Source of the DNA: Paenibacillus hemerocallicola
Lineage (GTDB): Bacteria > Bacillota > Bacilli > Paenibacillales > NBRC-103111
DNA: 37,211 nt
Direction: 5' to 3'
Assembly: GCF_006265175.1 (NCBI RefSeq)
Contig: NZ_VDCQ01000085.1
Location: 1 to 37,211 of the forward strand
Positions within the stretch are counted from its first letter, which is position 1, and each line of letters starts with the position of its first letter. The translations under genes were made by a program, and so were the position numbers. The notes under the pieces are model-generated. The model was given only the letters and a program-made list of their open reading frames with translations. It was not told where the DNA came from and did not search any database. Positions 18,725-25,969 of the stretch are shown here, piece by piece.

Positions 18725-19284
18725 GGTCGGCTTAACGAACACCGTAGACCTTCCTGCGGCTCTTTCAGACACGTTTTTCCCACCCATAAGAGCGTTCCTG
18801 TCCGTTAGCTCGGGCTATCTGGGTCGACTGCGTTCCCCGTCCTGTGCGCTTGTTGCAGACCATGCTCTGACAGAGTCACCTGCACCTAAATAGTTACACC
18901 AAATTTCACTGTTTGTGAACCTGAGTTCAGCATTATATAGGTTGGACTAAAGGTTTTAACGTTCATTCCATTCCGGAAGGGATTGCCTTGCAGCTTCAGA
19001 CAGGTTGTTTTGAGTTGCTTTGAATGAATAGCCTACGGCAAAGGTTGAAGCTTGGGAGCCAAGACTCGCTCACAGGGCAATTCCCTTCTTCCATTGCATT
19101 AGGCTACTCTTAGCTGATTCTTTAGTTCATCTTATATAGTAAAATTAGTTCGAATTTCTAGATAGGGGTTATCGAAAACCAAGTCTGGGAACTTGGAAAG
19201 CAGAATGTAAGGCGAAGCGGAGCGCCTAAAAGATCATTGAAATCAGTACAGGCGGTGCTGCCGAAATAGAAGCCTTTTGGCTGG
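18725..19284. other. Unassigned non-coding stretch with local hairpins
   Basis: No convincing gene is present. The sequence has uneven composition and local pairing, for example GCCTA (from 19031) with TAGGC (near 19100) and the hairpin CTTGG-GAG-CCAAG inside it. On the minus strand an open frame starts MGGKNVSERAAGRSTVFVKP but runs into the antisense of the permease relic. It could be a remnant of a structured RNA element such as an intron, but I recognise none. Confidence 0.3.
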
Positions 19285-19504
19285 ATTTCATCCGTCCGTG
19301 CCACAATAAGGCTGGTTTCAACACTATCCGCATCGTTTTCCCGCTTCGCGCCGACTTTAGTGCCCGTTTCAACCTTATTTCCTTAAGCAAGCCGGATTTC
19401 GACAGGAATTCATCCGTCTGCGCCACAAATAAGGCTGGTTTCAGCACTATCCGCATCGTTTTCCCGCTTCGCGCCGACTTTAGTGCCCATTTCAACCTTA
19501 TTTC
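19285..19504. repeat. Two tandem copies of a 97-bp repeat
   Basis: Units at 19285-19381 and 19407-19504 are nearly identical, with a period of about 122 bp. Each unit is itself bounded by an inverted repeat: AAATAAGGCTGGTT near the left and TTTCAACCTTATTT at the right. This is typical of a small palindromic intergenic element; no gene is needed to explain it. Confidence 0.8.
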
Positions 19505-19639
19505 TGTCTTCCCGCTTTATCGGCGGACCAAGCCGGTCTAAGCAGTAATAATTAGGTTCACTATTGCCGCGAAATTGCTTGGAACGGGCAAAATAGCGCA
19601 CTGAAGTTCACTGTGAGCGTAACCCGGTTCACTATTGCC

Positions 19640-19665
19640 GTCTCCTTGCCTGACGGCAAGGAGAC
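19640..19665. other. Perfect 11-bp hairpin after the AAA+ ATPase gene
   Basis: GTCTCCTTGCC, loop TGAC and GGCAAGGAGAC form a perfect stem about 30 nt beyond the stop of the minus-strand ATPase gene. No T-run follows on either strand, so it may block 3' exonucleases or cause Rho-assisted termination rather than act as an intrinsic terminator. Nearby GGTTCACTATTGCC occurs twice (from about 19554 and 19626). Confidence 0.55.
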
Positions 19666-19695
19666 GATCGCAGTGACGGCTCTCTTGATTCAACC

Positions 19696-21054
19696 TCACG
19701 CCCCGATAAAGCCCACTCGCCCGTCGGAGGGCTCCTTCATCCACGCGTTCGTGCGCCCCTTCGCCAGGTCGCCCTTCATGCCGCGCACGAGCGCTTCGAG
19801 CCGGACCTCCCGCTCGTAATGCCACTGCAGCGCCGCCGAGACGTACAGCTCGTTCAGCTGGGCCAGCGTAAACGATTCGGTCAGCTTGGCCGCGTCCGTC
19901 ACCGCCTCTTCCCCGAGCATTTCGGCCAGCCCCCGCTGACGCAAATACCGGGCGCGCTGCGCCGCATCGGGCAAAGCGATCTCGTAGGCGCGGTCGAACC
20001 GGCCTGCGCGGTTCATCAGCGCCGGATCGATTTTCTCCGGATAATTCGTCGTCCCGATCAGAAAGATGCCTTCCTTGGAGGTGGCGCCGTCCAGCGTATT
20101 CAGGAAATACGAGCGGACCTGCTCCGGCATCGAATCGATATCCTCGATGATGAGCACCATCGGGGCCATTTTGACCGCCGATTCGAACACCTCCTGAATG
20201 GAGCCGCTGCTCGTGTGCTCGGTAATTTGCCAATAAGCCGCAGGCGCCCGGACGCTGCCCGCAATCGCCTTTACGAGCGTCGTCTTGCCGTTGCCCGGCT
20301 TGCCGTACAGCAGAATTCCCCGCTTGTAAGGAATATGGAACTCTCGGAAAAAACGTCTATCCTCGGCGAAAAACTCGTCGATCGAGCGGAAAATGTCCGT
20401 TTTCAGCGCTTCGTCCATCATGACCTCGTCCCGCTCGATCTTGCGCGTCAACGGCTCCTGCGACTGGTCGATCCCGTGACGCGTATCGCTGAATACGGTC
20501 ACCCGGCTGCTGTCGCGGTCTTGGCGCCGCCGCTGCATATATGCGAGAAACCGGCGCAGCGCCCCGTCGCTTTCGGCGAATACGAAGTCGTCGCAATAAA
20601 TGCCGTGCTCGCGGAACGCCGGGACGCGCGCGAGCGCCACTCCCTGCGCCGGATATGCGAATACGTTGTTGCGCAGCGACGGATATACCCGATAACCGCT
20701 CTCCGCCTGATCCGGCTCTACGCGATAGCAGAATGCCCGGGACTCGATCAGATCGTATACCCGGGCCACATACTCGACTTCTTCGCAGCCGCCTTGAACG
20801 TCCTCCTCCAGCAGCTCCCAGAAGTCGTCCCGGCCGTTGTCTTCGCTGACGTACAGTTGAAACGGCGTCCCGTACTTCCCGTTCAGCAGCTCCCGGATCC
20901 TGTGGATGACATGGGCATATTCCGTATATTCGGGAATCGCCTTCCCGTTCCCTTCCCCGTACGAAACGACCGTCTCTATTCTCGATTCCTTATCTTCAAT
21001 ACTATTGCTGTGAATAATCGTTACGCTCCTTTTACCGTCGCGAGCGGCTTGCAT
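19696..21054 (-). CDS. AAA+ ATPase linked to RtcB
   Basis: A 452-residue protein: an unfamiliar N-terminal region (about 1-205), then one AAA+ module resembling BCS1/Cdc48-type ATPases. Walker A is GKPGNGKTTL (251-260), Walker B is VLIIEDIDSM (300-309), sensor 1 is IGTTNYPEKIDPALMNRAGR (Asn337), and arginine-finger candidates are Arg349 and Arg352. There is no membrane segment. ATG 21054 overlaps the rtcB stop by 34 nt and lacks an RBS. A strong AAAAGGAG at 21033-21026 sits 7 nt before an in-frame ATT at 21018, so a rare ATT start (440 residues) is possible. Co-transcribed with full-length rtcB, it may remodel RNA-protein complexes or the ligase; that role is inference. Confidence 0.8.
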   Translation of the reverse strand: MQAARDGKRSVTIIHSNSIEDKESRIETVVSYGEGNGKAIPEYTEYAHVIHRIRELLNGKYGTPFQLYVSEDNGRDDFWELLEEDVQGGCEEVEYVARVYDLIESRAFCYRVEPDQAESGYRVYPSLRNNVFAYPAQGVALARVPAFREHGIYCDDFVFAESDGALRRFLAYMQRRRQDRDSSRVTVFSDTRHGIDQSQEPLTRKIERDEVMMDEALKTDIFRSIDEFFAEDRRFFREFHIPYKRGILLYGKPGNGKTTLVKAIAGSVRAPAAYWQITEHTSSGSIQEVFESAVKMAPMVLIIEDIDSMPEQVRSYFLNTLDGATSKEGIFLIGTTNYPEKIDPALMNRAGRFDRAYEIALPDAAQRARYLRQRGLAEMLGEEAVTDAAKLTESFTLAQLNELYVSAALQWHYEREVRLEALVRGMKGDLAKGRTNAWMKEPSDGRVGFIGA

Positions 21055-22472
21055 TTGGCCACTACCCGGGCCAATCCCGCCCCCGCGACGCTCTCTATGA
21101 TTTGATCCACGTCTTTGTAAGCCTGCGGCGATTCGTCTACGATCGACTCCAGCGTCCGCTGGTTGACTACGATTTCCGATTCGGTACCTATCCGCAAGGA
21201 AGCCTTGAATTCCTCGACGGTGACGAGCCGTTTCGTCGCGCTGCGCGAACGGATTCGCCCCGCTCCGTGGCAGATCGAGTAATAATTCGATTGTCCGCCC
21301 GGAGCGCCGACCATCAAGTAGGACGACGTCCCCATCGATCCCGGGATGAGCGCGGGATGGCCCGTTGCCAAGTACGGCGCCGGATTGTCCGGGTGGTTCG
21401 CGGGAAGCGCCCGAGTCGCGCCCTTGCGGTGGACAAAGTGCGATCGGCCGTTGTGCTCTTCTTCCCAAGCGTAATTATGCATCAAGTCGTAAAGCGTAGA
21501 CAGCTCGGCCTTCGGGCCGAAGACGTCGCGGAATGCCTCCCGGATGCCGTGAGCGATCAAGTGCCGGTTCACGACCGCATAATTGAGCGCCGAATACAGC
21601 AGGTGCACATACGATTGCGCGGCGTCCGTCTCGAGCGGCGCGAAGATCAGCTTCGGATCGGCCGTACCGAGGCCAAGACCGCGCATCGTCTTCGCCAACT
21701 CTCCGCCGCACTGCTGGTTGACCGCTCCGCCCCAAGCCCGCGAGCCGGAATGGACCATAACGATTACCTGGCCGTCGAACAGCCCCCACGCTTCCGCGAC
21801 ATGCCGGTTGCCTTCGTCGATCCGAACTTCCTGGATTTCCGCAAAATGGTTGCCGTTTCCCAACGTTCCGAGCTGCCGGTGCGCACGATGCCACACCGAT
21901 TCGGGCAGCCGGTCCAGATGCTCCTCGTCGAAGCCGAATTTGGCGCATTCCACATGGGTAAGCGAGGTCGCCTTTCGCGGCGTGTAGCTGTCCGGCACGT
22001 ACTTTCTGGGCAGGCCGTGAAGACCTTTCTTGATTACGTGCTCCAGCCGGATATCCGAGAAGTACCCCCGCGCATGCTCCTCGACCGGCAAGTAGGATTC
22101 GATCGCCTTCACCAGCTTGCGGCGCTGTCTGACGTCGCGCAGCTCCTCCCCGTGCAGGTTGGTCAGATGGACGCGCATGCCGCAGCCGATATCGCTGCCG
22201 ACAATCGAGGGCGACACGTACCCGCCGGCGGCGTTCCATACCGCCGTCGTGCCGATGCACGTCCCTACGCCGACATGAACGTCCGGCGTGTAGCTCATAT
22301 ATACCCGTTCCGGAATTTGCAAATTGTTGTTCGCCATCTCGAACACTTTATAGTCCATCGCACCGAACAGCGCATCCGAGGCATACACGTGCAGCCGCCC
22401 CGCAGGCAGCTCCACTTCCCGATAAAACAATGGTTGATCCTGAGAAAGGTCTTGATTACTAACAGTAAACAT
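21021..22472 (-). CDS. rtcB: RNA-splicing ligase RtcB, full length
   Basis: A 483-residue protein of canonical RtcB length. All signature elements are present: SDIGCGMR (Cys97), GTLGNGNHF (His209), VMVHSGSR (His241), MHNYAWEEEH (His332), HRKGATRA, IPGSMGTSSYLMVG and ICHGAGRIRSR, where His402 corresponds to the histidine that forms the covalent GMP intermediate. The enzyme joins 3'-phosphate or 2',3'-cyclic phosphate ends with 5'-OH ends, as in tRNA repair. ATG 22472 follows AGGAGG at a rather long 12 nt. Its messenger begins at a consensus promoter about 300 nt upstream and contains a leader ORF and a terminator before the gene, suggesting attenuation control. Confidence 0.93.
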   Translation of the reverse strand: MFTVSNQDLSQDQPLFYREVELPAGRLHVYASDALFGAMDYKVFEMANNNLQIPERVYMSYTPDVHVGVGTCIGTTAVWNAAGGYVSPSIVGSDIGCGMRVHLTNLHGEELRDVRQRRKLVKAIESYLPVEEHARGYFSDIRLEHVIKKGLHGLPRKYVPDSYTPRKATSLTHVECAKFGFDEEHLDRLPESVWHRAHRQLGTLGNGNHFAEIQEVRIDEGNRHVAEAWGLFDGQVIVMVHSGSRAWGGAVNQQCGGELAKTMRGLGLGTADPKLIFAPLETDAAQSYVHLLYSALNYAVVNRHLIAHGIREAFRDVFGPKAELSTLYDLMHNYAWEEEHNGRSHFVHRKGATRALPANHPDNPAPYLATGHPALIPGSMGTSSYLMVGAPGGQSNYYSICHGAGRIRSRSATKRLVTVEEFKASLRIGTESEIVVNQRTLESIVDESPQAYKDVDQIIESVAGAGLARVVAKCKPLATVKGA

Positions 22473-22544
22473 ATAGGTGTATTCCTCCTGATTAATTTCA
22501 TTCCAAACGCGCCTTGTGCGCAAATAAGCTCCCGAATGCAAACG

Positions 22545-22581
22545 CAAAAAAGCCACGGACTCCAAAAACGTCCGTGGCTTT
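22545..22581 (-). terminator. Intrinsic terminator in the rtcB leader
   Basis: On the minus strand AAAGCCACGGAC, a 9-nt loop and GTCCGTGGCTTT form a perfect 12-bp stem followed by further T residues. It lies between the leader ORF (stop at 22624) and the rtcB start (22472), so rtcB expression requires read-through or antitermination unless another promoter exists. Confidence 0.88.
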
Positions 22582-22591
22582 GGCGCGGATA

Positions 22592-22622
22592 GGCCGATTT
22601 TGCGTATGCAAACTATTCGGCC
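22592..22622 (-). promoter_or_regulatory. Leader hairpin upstream of the terminator
   Basis: GGCCGA (minus strand, 22622-22617) pairs with TCGGCC (22597-22592), and TTTGC-ATAC-GCAAA pairs inside. It begins 1 nt after the leader ORF's stop, so a ribosome paused at the end of the ORF would cover it. Its TTTGC/GCAAA arms could also pair with TTTGC copies just after the terminator. Confidence 0.5.
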
Positions 22623-22623
22623 G

Positions 22624-22731
22624 TTACGTGACAGCAGACCCGAAGAGGCCGGCGAAGAGCGAACGGACATATGCGGTTGCGGAACGGACAAACGTGCGGA
22701 TGTACGACTGCGAGCGAATATCGCGGATCAT
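22624..22731 (-). CDS. 35-residue leader peptide ORF of the rtcB operon
   Basis: ATG 22731 follows AAGGAGG at 9 nt, an excellent ribosome binding site, and the frame ends with TAA at 22624. The peptide begins MIRDIRSQSYIRTFVRS and ends LFAGLFGSAVT. Five Arg are spread through the first 23 residues and Leu/Phe/Gly through the tail. It lies between a consensus promoter and the terminator preceding rtcB. It may be a regulatory leader peptide whose translation controls the terminator, or a real small amphipathic protein. I recognise no family. Confidence 0.65.
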   Translation of the reverse strand: MIRDIRSQSYIRTFVRSATAYVRSLFAGLFGSAVT

Positions 22732-22763
22732 CTTCCTCGACCTCCTTCCAAAATATAGTACTC

Positions 22764-22793
22764 ATCATAACGGGTGTTCCCGATTGCTGTCAA
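22764..22793 (-). promoter_or_regulatory. Consensus sigma-A promoter of the rtcB operon
   Basis: The minus strand has TTGACA (22793-22788), an 18-bp spacer and TATGAT (22769-22764). Transcription would begin near 22757, about 25 nt before the leader ORF, and run through the terminator into rtcB. Confidence 0.88.
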
Positions 22794-22900
22794 TCCGTTT
22801 TGCCGGAAAAAATAAATATAATTAATCGGTTCAATAAATTTATTTTATCACATTAAAGCGGTGCCCCGACGCCGGAGCAGAACCGTTTGCGGCCGATTAA

Positions 22901-22929
22901 GTATAAAACGCCCGGTCTGGTGAATACTG
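22901..22929 (+). promoter_or_regulatory. Candidate sigma-G promoter of the germination operon
   Basis: GTATA (22901-22905) fits the sigma-G -35 pattern. After 17 bp, AATACTG (22923-22929) matches 5 of 7 positions of the -10 consensus CATWHTA. It lies 33 nt before the first gene. Forespore-specific expression is expected for germinant receptors, but the match alone is modest. Confidence 0.4.
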
Positions 22930-22961
22930 GGTGAAAACGTTACTTAGTCAGGTGATCCGCC

Positions 22962-24488
22962 ATGCCCCATGAAATGAACGACTTTAGCCAGCTGGCATTA
23001 CCGGAAAAAGTACAGCTGCTGCGACAGCAATTCGGCAACAGCAGCGATCTCGTCACACGGGACCTGCCGCTCGGAAAATCCGGGCAAATCCAGACGGCCG
23101 TCGCCTACATGGACGGGCTGGTCGATTCGCCGTCGGTTAACGGAATCGTGGACTCGCTGCAGCGAATGCTGCGCCGGGAGACGCGTTTGCCGGAGGAAAT
23201 GGCCGTAACCGGCTGGACCTCCTTGCTGAGCAAATTTCCGGTGTCGGCGGGAAGCGTCCGCGGCTTGAACGAGTGGCAGGCGATCGAGCATGCCCTGCTC
23301 TCCGGCGATACCGTTCTGTTTCTCGACAGCATCGGCGAATGCATCGCCGTCGGCACGGGAGGCGGCGAGCAGCGGGCCGTCGGCGAGCCGTCGACGGAAA
23401 CCGTCGTACGCGGGCCGCGCGAAGGCTTCTCGGAGAGCTTGAGAACGAACGTCGCGCTTGTCCGCAGAAGAATCAAGGACGCCGATCTGTGGGTGGAAAC
23501 GAAACAAATCGGCCGTGTCACCAATACCGACGTAGCCCTCGCGTACATAAACGGCATTGCCCAGGACAGCGTTGTCGCCGAAGCGAGAGCGCGGCTCGAG
23601 AGGATCGATATCGACGCCATACTGGAGAGCGGCTATATCGAGGAAATGATTCAGGACGAGGCGCGCTCGCTGTTCCCGACGATGACGAGCTCGGAGAGGC
23701 CGGACGTCATCGCGGCCGGTTTGTTGGAAGGGCGTATCGCCATCTTCGTGGACGGCACTCCGTTCGTGCTGATGGCCCCCGTTTTGTTCATCCAATTTTT
23801 CCAGGCCGCCGAAGATTATTACAACCGGTACAATTTCAGCATGATTCGGCTGCTGCGGCTGCTCTCTTTTTTTATTGCCATGCTCGCCCCGGCTTTTTAC
23901 ATCGCCCTGACCACGTTCCACCAAGAGGCGATTCCTACTCCGCTGCTCATCAGTCTGGCTGCGCAAAGGGAGGGGATTCCGTTCCCGGCCTTCGTAGAGG
24001 CGATGATTATGGAAATTACGTTCGAAATATTGCGCGAAGCCGGAGTTCGCATGCCGAGGGCGATCGGGCAAGCCGTCTCGATTGTCGGAGCGCTCGTGCT
24101 GGGCGATGCCGCCGTTCAGGCGGGACTCGTCTCGCCGGCAATGGTTATCGTCGTCTCTTTGACGGCTATATCCAGCTTTGTCATACCGGCTTACGATTTG
24201 GCCATCTCCACCCGGATTATGCGGTTTATTTTCATGATTCTGGCCGCTTCCTTCGGCTTGTTCGGCATTTCCGCCGGGATCGTCGCACTTGTGCTGCACT
24301 TGTGCAGTCTGCGTTCGTTCGGCGTCCCGATTCTGTCTCCGTTCGCGCCGCTATCGGCTGCCGGACTCAAGGATAGCCTGATTCGCTTCCCGTTATGGCG
24401 GCTGCATGTGCGGCCCAGGTTTCTAAGCCCGCGGAACAAAGTCCGCGAGCGCGGATCGGGACCGAAAAAACCGATGGCGAGGAAATAA
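22962..24488 (+). CDS. GerA-family germinant receptor A subunit
   Basis: A 508-residue spore inner-membrane protein. The soluble N-terminal domain (about 1-260) ends in the family segments VRGPREGFSESLRTNVALVR, RIKDADLWVE and VALAYINGIA. A membrane domain follows with several hydrophobic helices (about 290-465) and the conserved ending FGVPILSPFAPL before a basic tail. ATG 22962 has AGGTGA 7 nt upstream. With the B and C subunits it forms the complex that senses small-molecule germinants in dormant spores. The germinant cannot be predicted. It is the first gene of a four-gene operon (gaps 27, 5 and 12 nt). Confidence 0.92.
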   Translation: MPHEMNDFSQLALPEKVQLLRQQFGNSSDLVTRDLPLGKSGQIQTAVAYMDGLVDSPSVNGIVDSLQRMLRRETRLPEEMAVTGWTSLLSKFPVSAGSVRGLNEWQAIEHALLSGDTVLFLDSIGECIAVGTGGGEQRAVGEPSTETVVRGPREGFSESLRTNVALVRRRIKDADLWVETKQIGRVTNTDVALAYINGIAQDSVVAEARARLERIDIDAILESGYIEEMIQDEARSLFPTMTSSERPDVIAAGLLEGRIAIFVDGTPFVLMAPVLFIQFFQAAEDYYNRYNFSMIRLLRLLSFFIAMLAPAFYIALTTFHQEAIPTPLLISLAAQREGIPFPAFVEAMIMEITFEILREAGVRMPRAIGQAVSIVGALVLGDAAVQAGLVSPAMVIVVSLTAISSFVIPAYDLAISTRIMRFIFMILAASFGLFGISAGIVALVLHLCSLRSFGVPILSPFAPLSAAGLKDSLIRFPLWRLHVRPRFLSPRNKVRERGSGPKKPMARK

Positions 24489-24515
24489 CTATTAACATCA
24501 AGGGAGTCACAGGAC

Positions 24516-25718
24516 ATGCTGAAACGAATCGCCGTTGCCGCGCTTCTATGCTGCATATGCCTTGCGCTCGCGGGATGCTGGAGCCGTCGCGAATTGAATG
24601 AGCTGTCGATCACGGTCGGGCTCGGCATCGATAAGACAGGGGACCAGTTCACCGTGTCCGCGCAGGTCGTCGATCCCGGACAAGTGGCGATGAGGGCGGC
24701 CGGCAGCGGTACGCGGGTGCCGATCACCGTGTACAAGGAATCCGGTCCGAGCATTTTGGAGGCTCTGCGCAAAATGACGACGATTGCCCCCCGTCGCATT
24801 TATTTGTCCCACCTGCGCATGCTGATCATCGGCGAAGAAATGGCGCGCAGCGGTATCAGCGAAGCGCTGGATTTTTTGTCGAGAGGACACGAGACGCGCA
24901 CCGACTTTTTCATCGCGATCGCCAAGGGCAGCCGGGCTATCGATATTTTGAACGTGTTGACTCCTCTGGAGAAAATACCGGCCAACAACTTGTTCTCCTC
25001 GCTTGAAACGTCGGCCAAATTTTGGGCGCCCACCCACGGCATTTTTCTGGACGAGCTCGTGAACGGCTTGGCCGAGGAAGGGAAAAGCCCTGCGGTTACG
25101 GGTATCCGCATCAAAGGAAATACGGAGAAGGGCGACATCATTCAAAATATCCAGTCGATCATCCCGCCGGCCGAGCTCGAATACGCCGGTCTCGCCGCCT
25201 TCAAAAAAGACAAGCTGATCGGCTGGCTGACCGACGACGAGAGCAAAGGCTTCAACTACATTCAAGGATTCGTCAAAGAATCGGCAGGCCATCTCGATTG
25301 CCCAAACGGCGGCCGTCTCGTGACGGACGTCATCCGCACGACGACGAAGGTCAAGGGGAAAGTAATCGACGGCAAACCGGCGATCGATATCGTGCTGTAC
25401 GCCGAGGGGGATGTCGCCGAGGTTGCCTGCAGCATCGATTTGCAAAACCCGAAATCGATAACGGAGCTAAGCCAGCACATTAACGAAAACTTCAAACGGC
25501 TGATCAACAAAACGCTAAACAAAGCGCAAAACGGACTGAAAACCGACTTTATCGGCTTCGGCAACGTCTTCCGCAAATCGTATCCGAAGGAATGGAAAGA
25601 ATGGAAGCGAGATTGGCAGGAGCTCTTCGTGACGCTGCCCGTCGATGTCCATGTGGATTACCGGATACGACGGATCGGAACGATTACGAATTCGCTTATG
25701 GAAGAAATGAAGGAGTGA
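24516..25718 (+). CDS. Ger(x)C-family germinant receptor lipoprotein
   Basis: A 400-residue lipoprotein C subunit. The signal peptide ends at LAGC with Cys21 as lipidation site, followed by WSRRELNELSITVGLGIDK, typical of Ger(x)C proteins. The body contains LRKMTTIAPRRIYLSHLRML and GRGHETRTD-like family segments (here SRGHETRTDFFIAIAKGS). It anchors on the outer face of the spore inner membrane and is needed for receptor function. It follows gerA by 27 nt. Confidence 0.92.
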   Translation: MLKRIAVAALLCCICLALAGCWSRRELNELSITVGLGIDKTGDQFTVSAQVVDPGQVAMRAAGSGTRVPITVYKESGPSILEALRKMTTIAPRRIYLSHLRMLIIGEEMARSGISEALDFLSRGHETRTDFFIAIAKGSRAIDILNVLTPLEKIPANNLFSSLETSAKFWAPTHGIFLDELVNGLAEEGKSPAVTGIRIKGNTEKGDIIQNIQSIIPPAELEYAGLAAFKKDKLIGWLTDDESKGFNYIQGFVKESAGHLDCPNGGRLVTDVIRTTTKVKGKVIDGKPAIDIVLYAEGDVAEVACSIDLQNPKSITELSQHINENFKRLINKTLNKAQNGLKTDFIGFGNVFRKSYPKEWKEWKRDWQELFVTLPVDVHVDYRIRRIGTITNSLMEEMKE

Positions 25719-25723
25719 GGACC

Positions 25724-25957
25724 GTGTGGCCTGTAATCGGCTTGATCGCCGGCGCGGCAATCGTCTCCGTCCTCGAAGTGCCCGCCATGGTGCGCGGCCG
25801 CATGAAGAAGGATTTGGCGGTGTTCGCCTGTTTGCTCGCCGCCGCTTTGACCATCAGCATTTTCTATACGCTGCACGTCGCCGTGCCGAATCCGACGCAG
25901 CTGATCACGCGGTTGTTTATGCCGATCAGCAAATGGCTCGAACAGTTGCTTTCCTAA
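25724..25957 (+). CDS. Small two-helix membrane protein of the germination operon
   Basis: A 77-residue protein starting at GTG 25724, with GGAG 9 nt upstream and 5 nt after gerC. It has two hydrophobic helices (about 2-17 and 30-50) separated by the basic loop MVRGRMKK. Size, topology and position fit the D-type subunits described for some Bacillus germinant receptor operons, which modulate germination. It has no catalytic motif. Confidence 0.7.
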   Translation: MWPVIGLIAGAAIVSVLEVPAMVRGRMKKDLAVFACLLAAALTISIFYTLHVAVPNPTQLITRLFMPISKWLEQLLS

Positions 25958-25969
25958 GGGGGAATGGAG

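Noticed and set aside
18536-18787. Minus-strand 83-codon ORF as a real gene
   Set aside because: Most of it is antisense to the metal permease relic, and it lacks an RBS.
19285-19504. CRISPR-like direct repeats
   Set aside because: Only two units of 97 bp with internal inverted ends, and no cas genes; the size is wrong for CRISPR.
21055-21468. N-terminal extension of the AAA+ ATPase to 590 residues
   Set aside because: The added part is an out-of-frame reading of rtcB with no domain signal.
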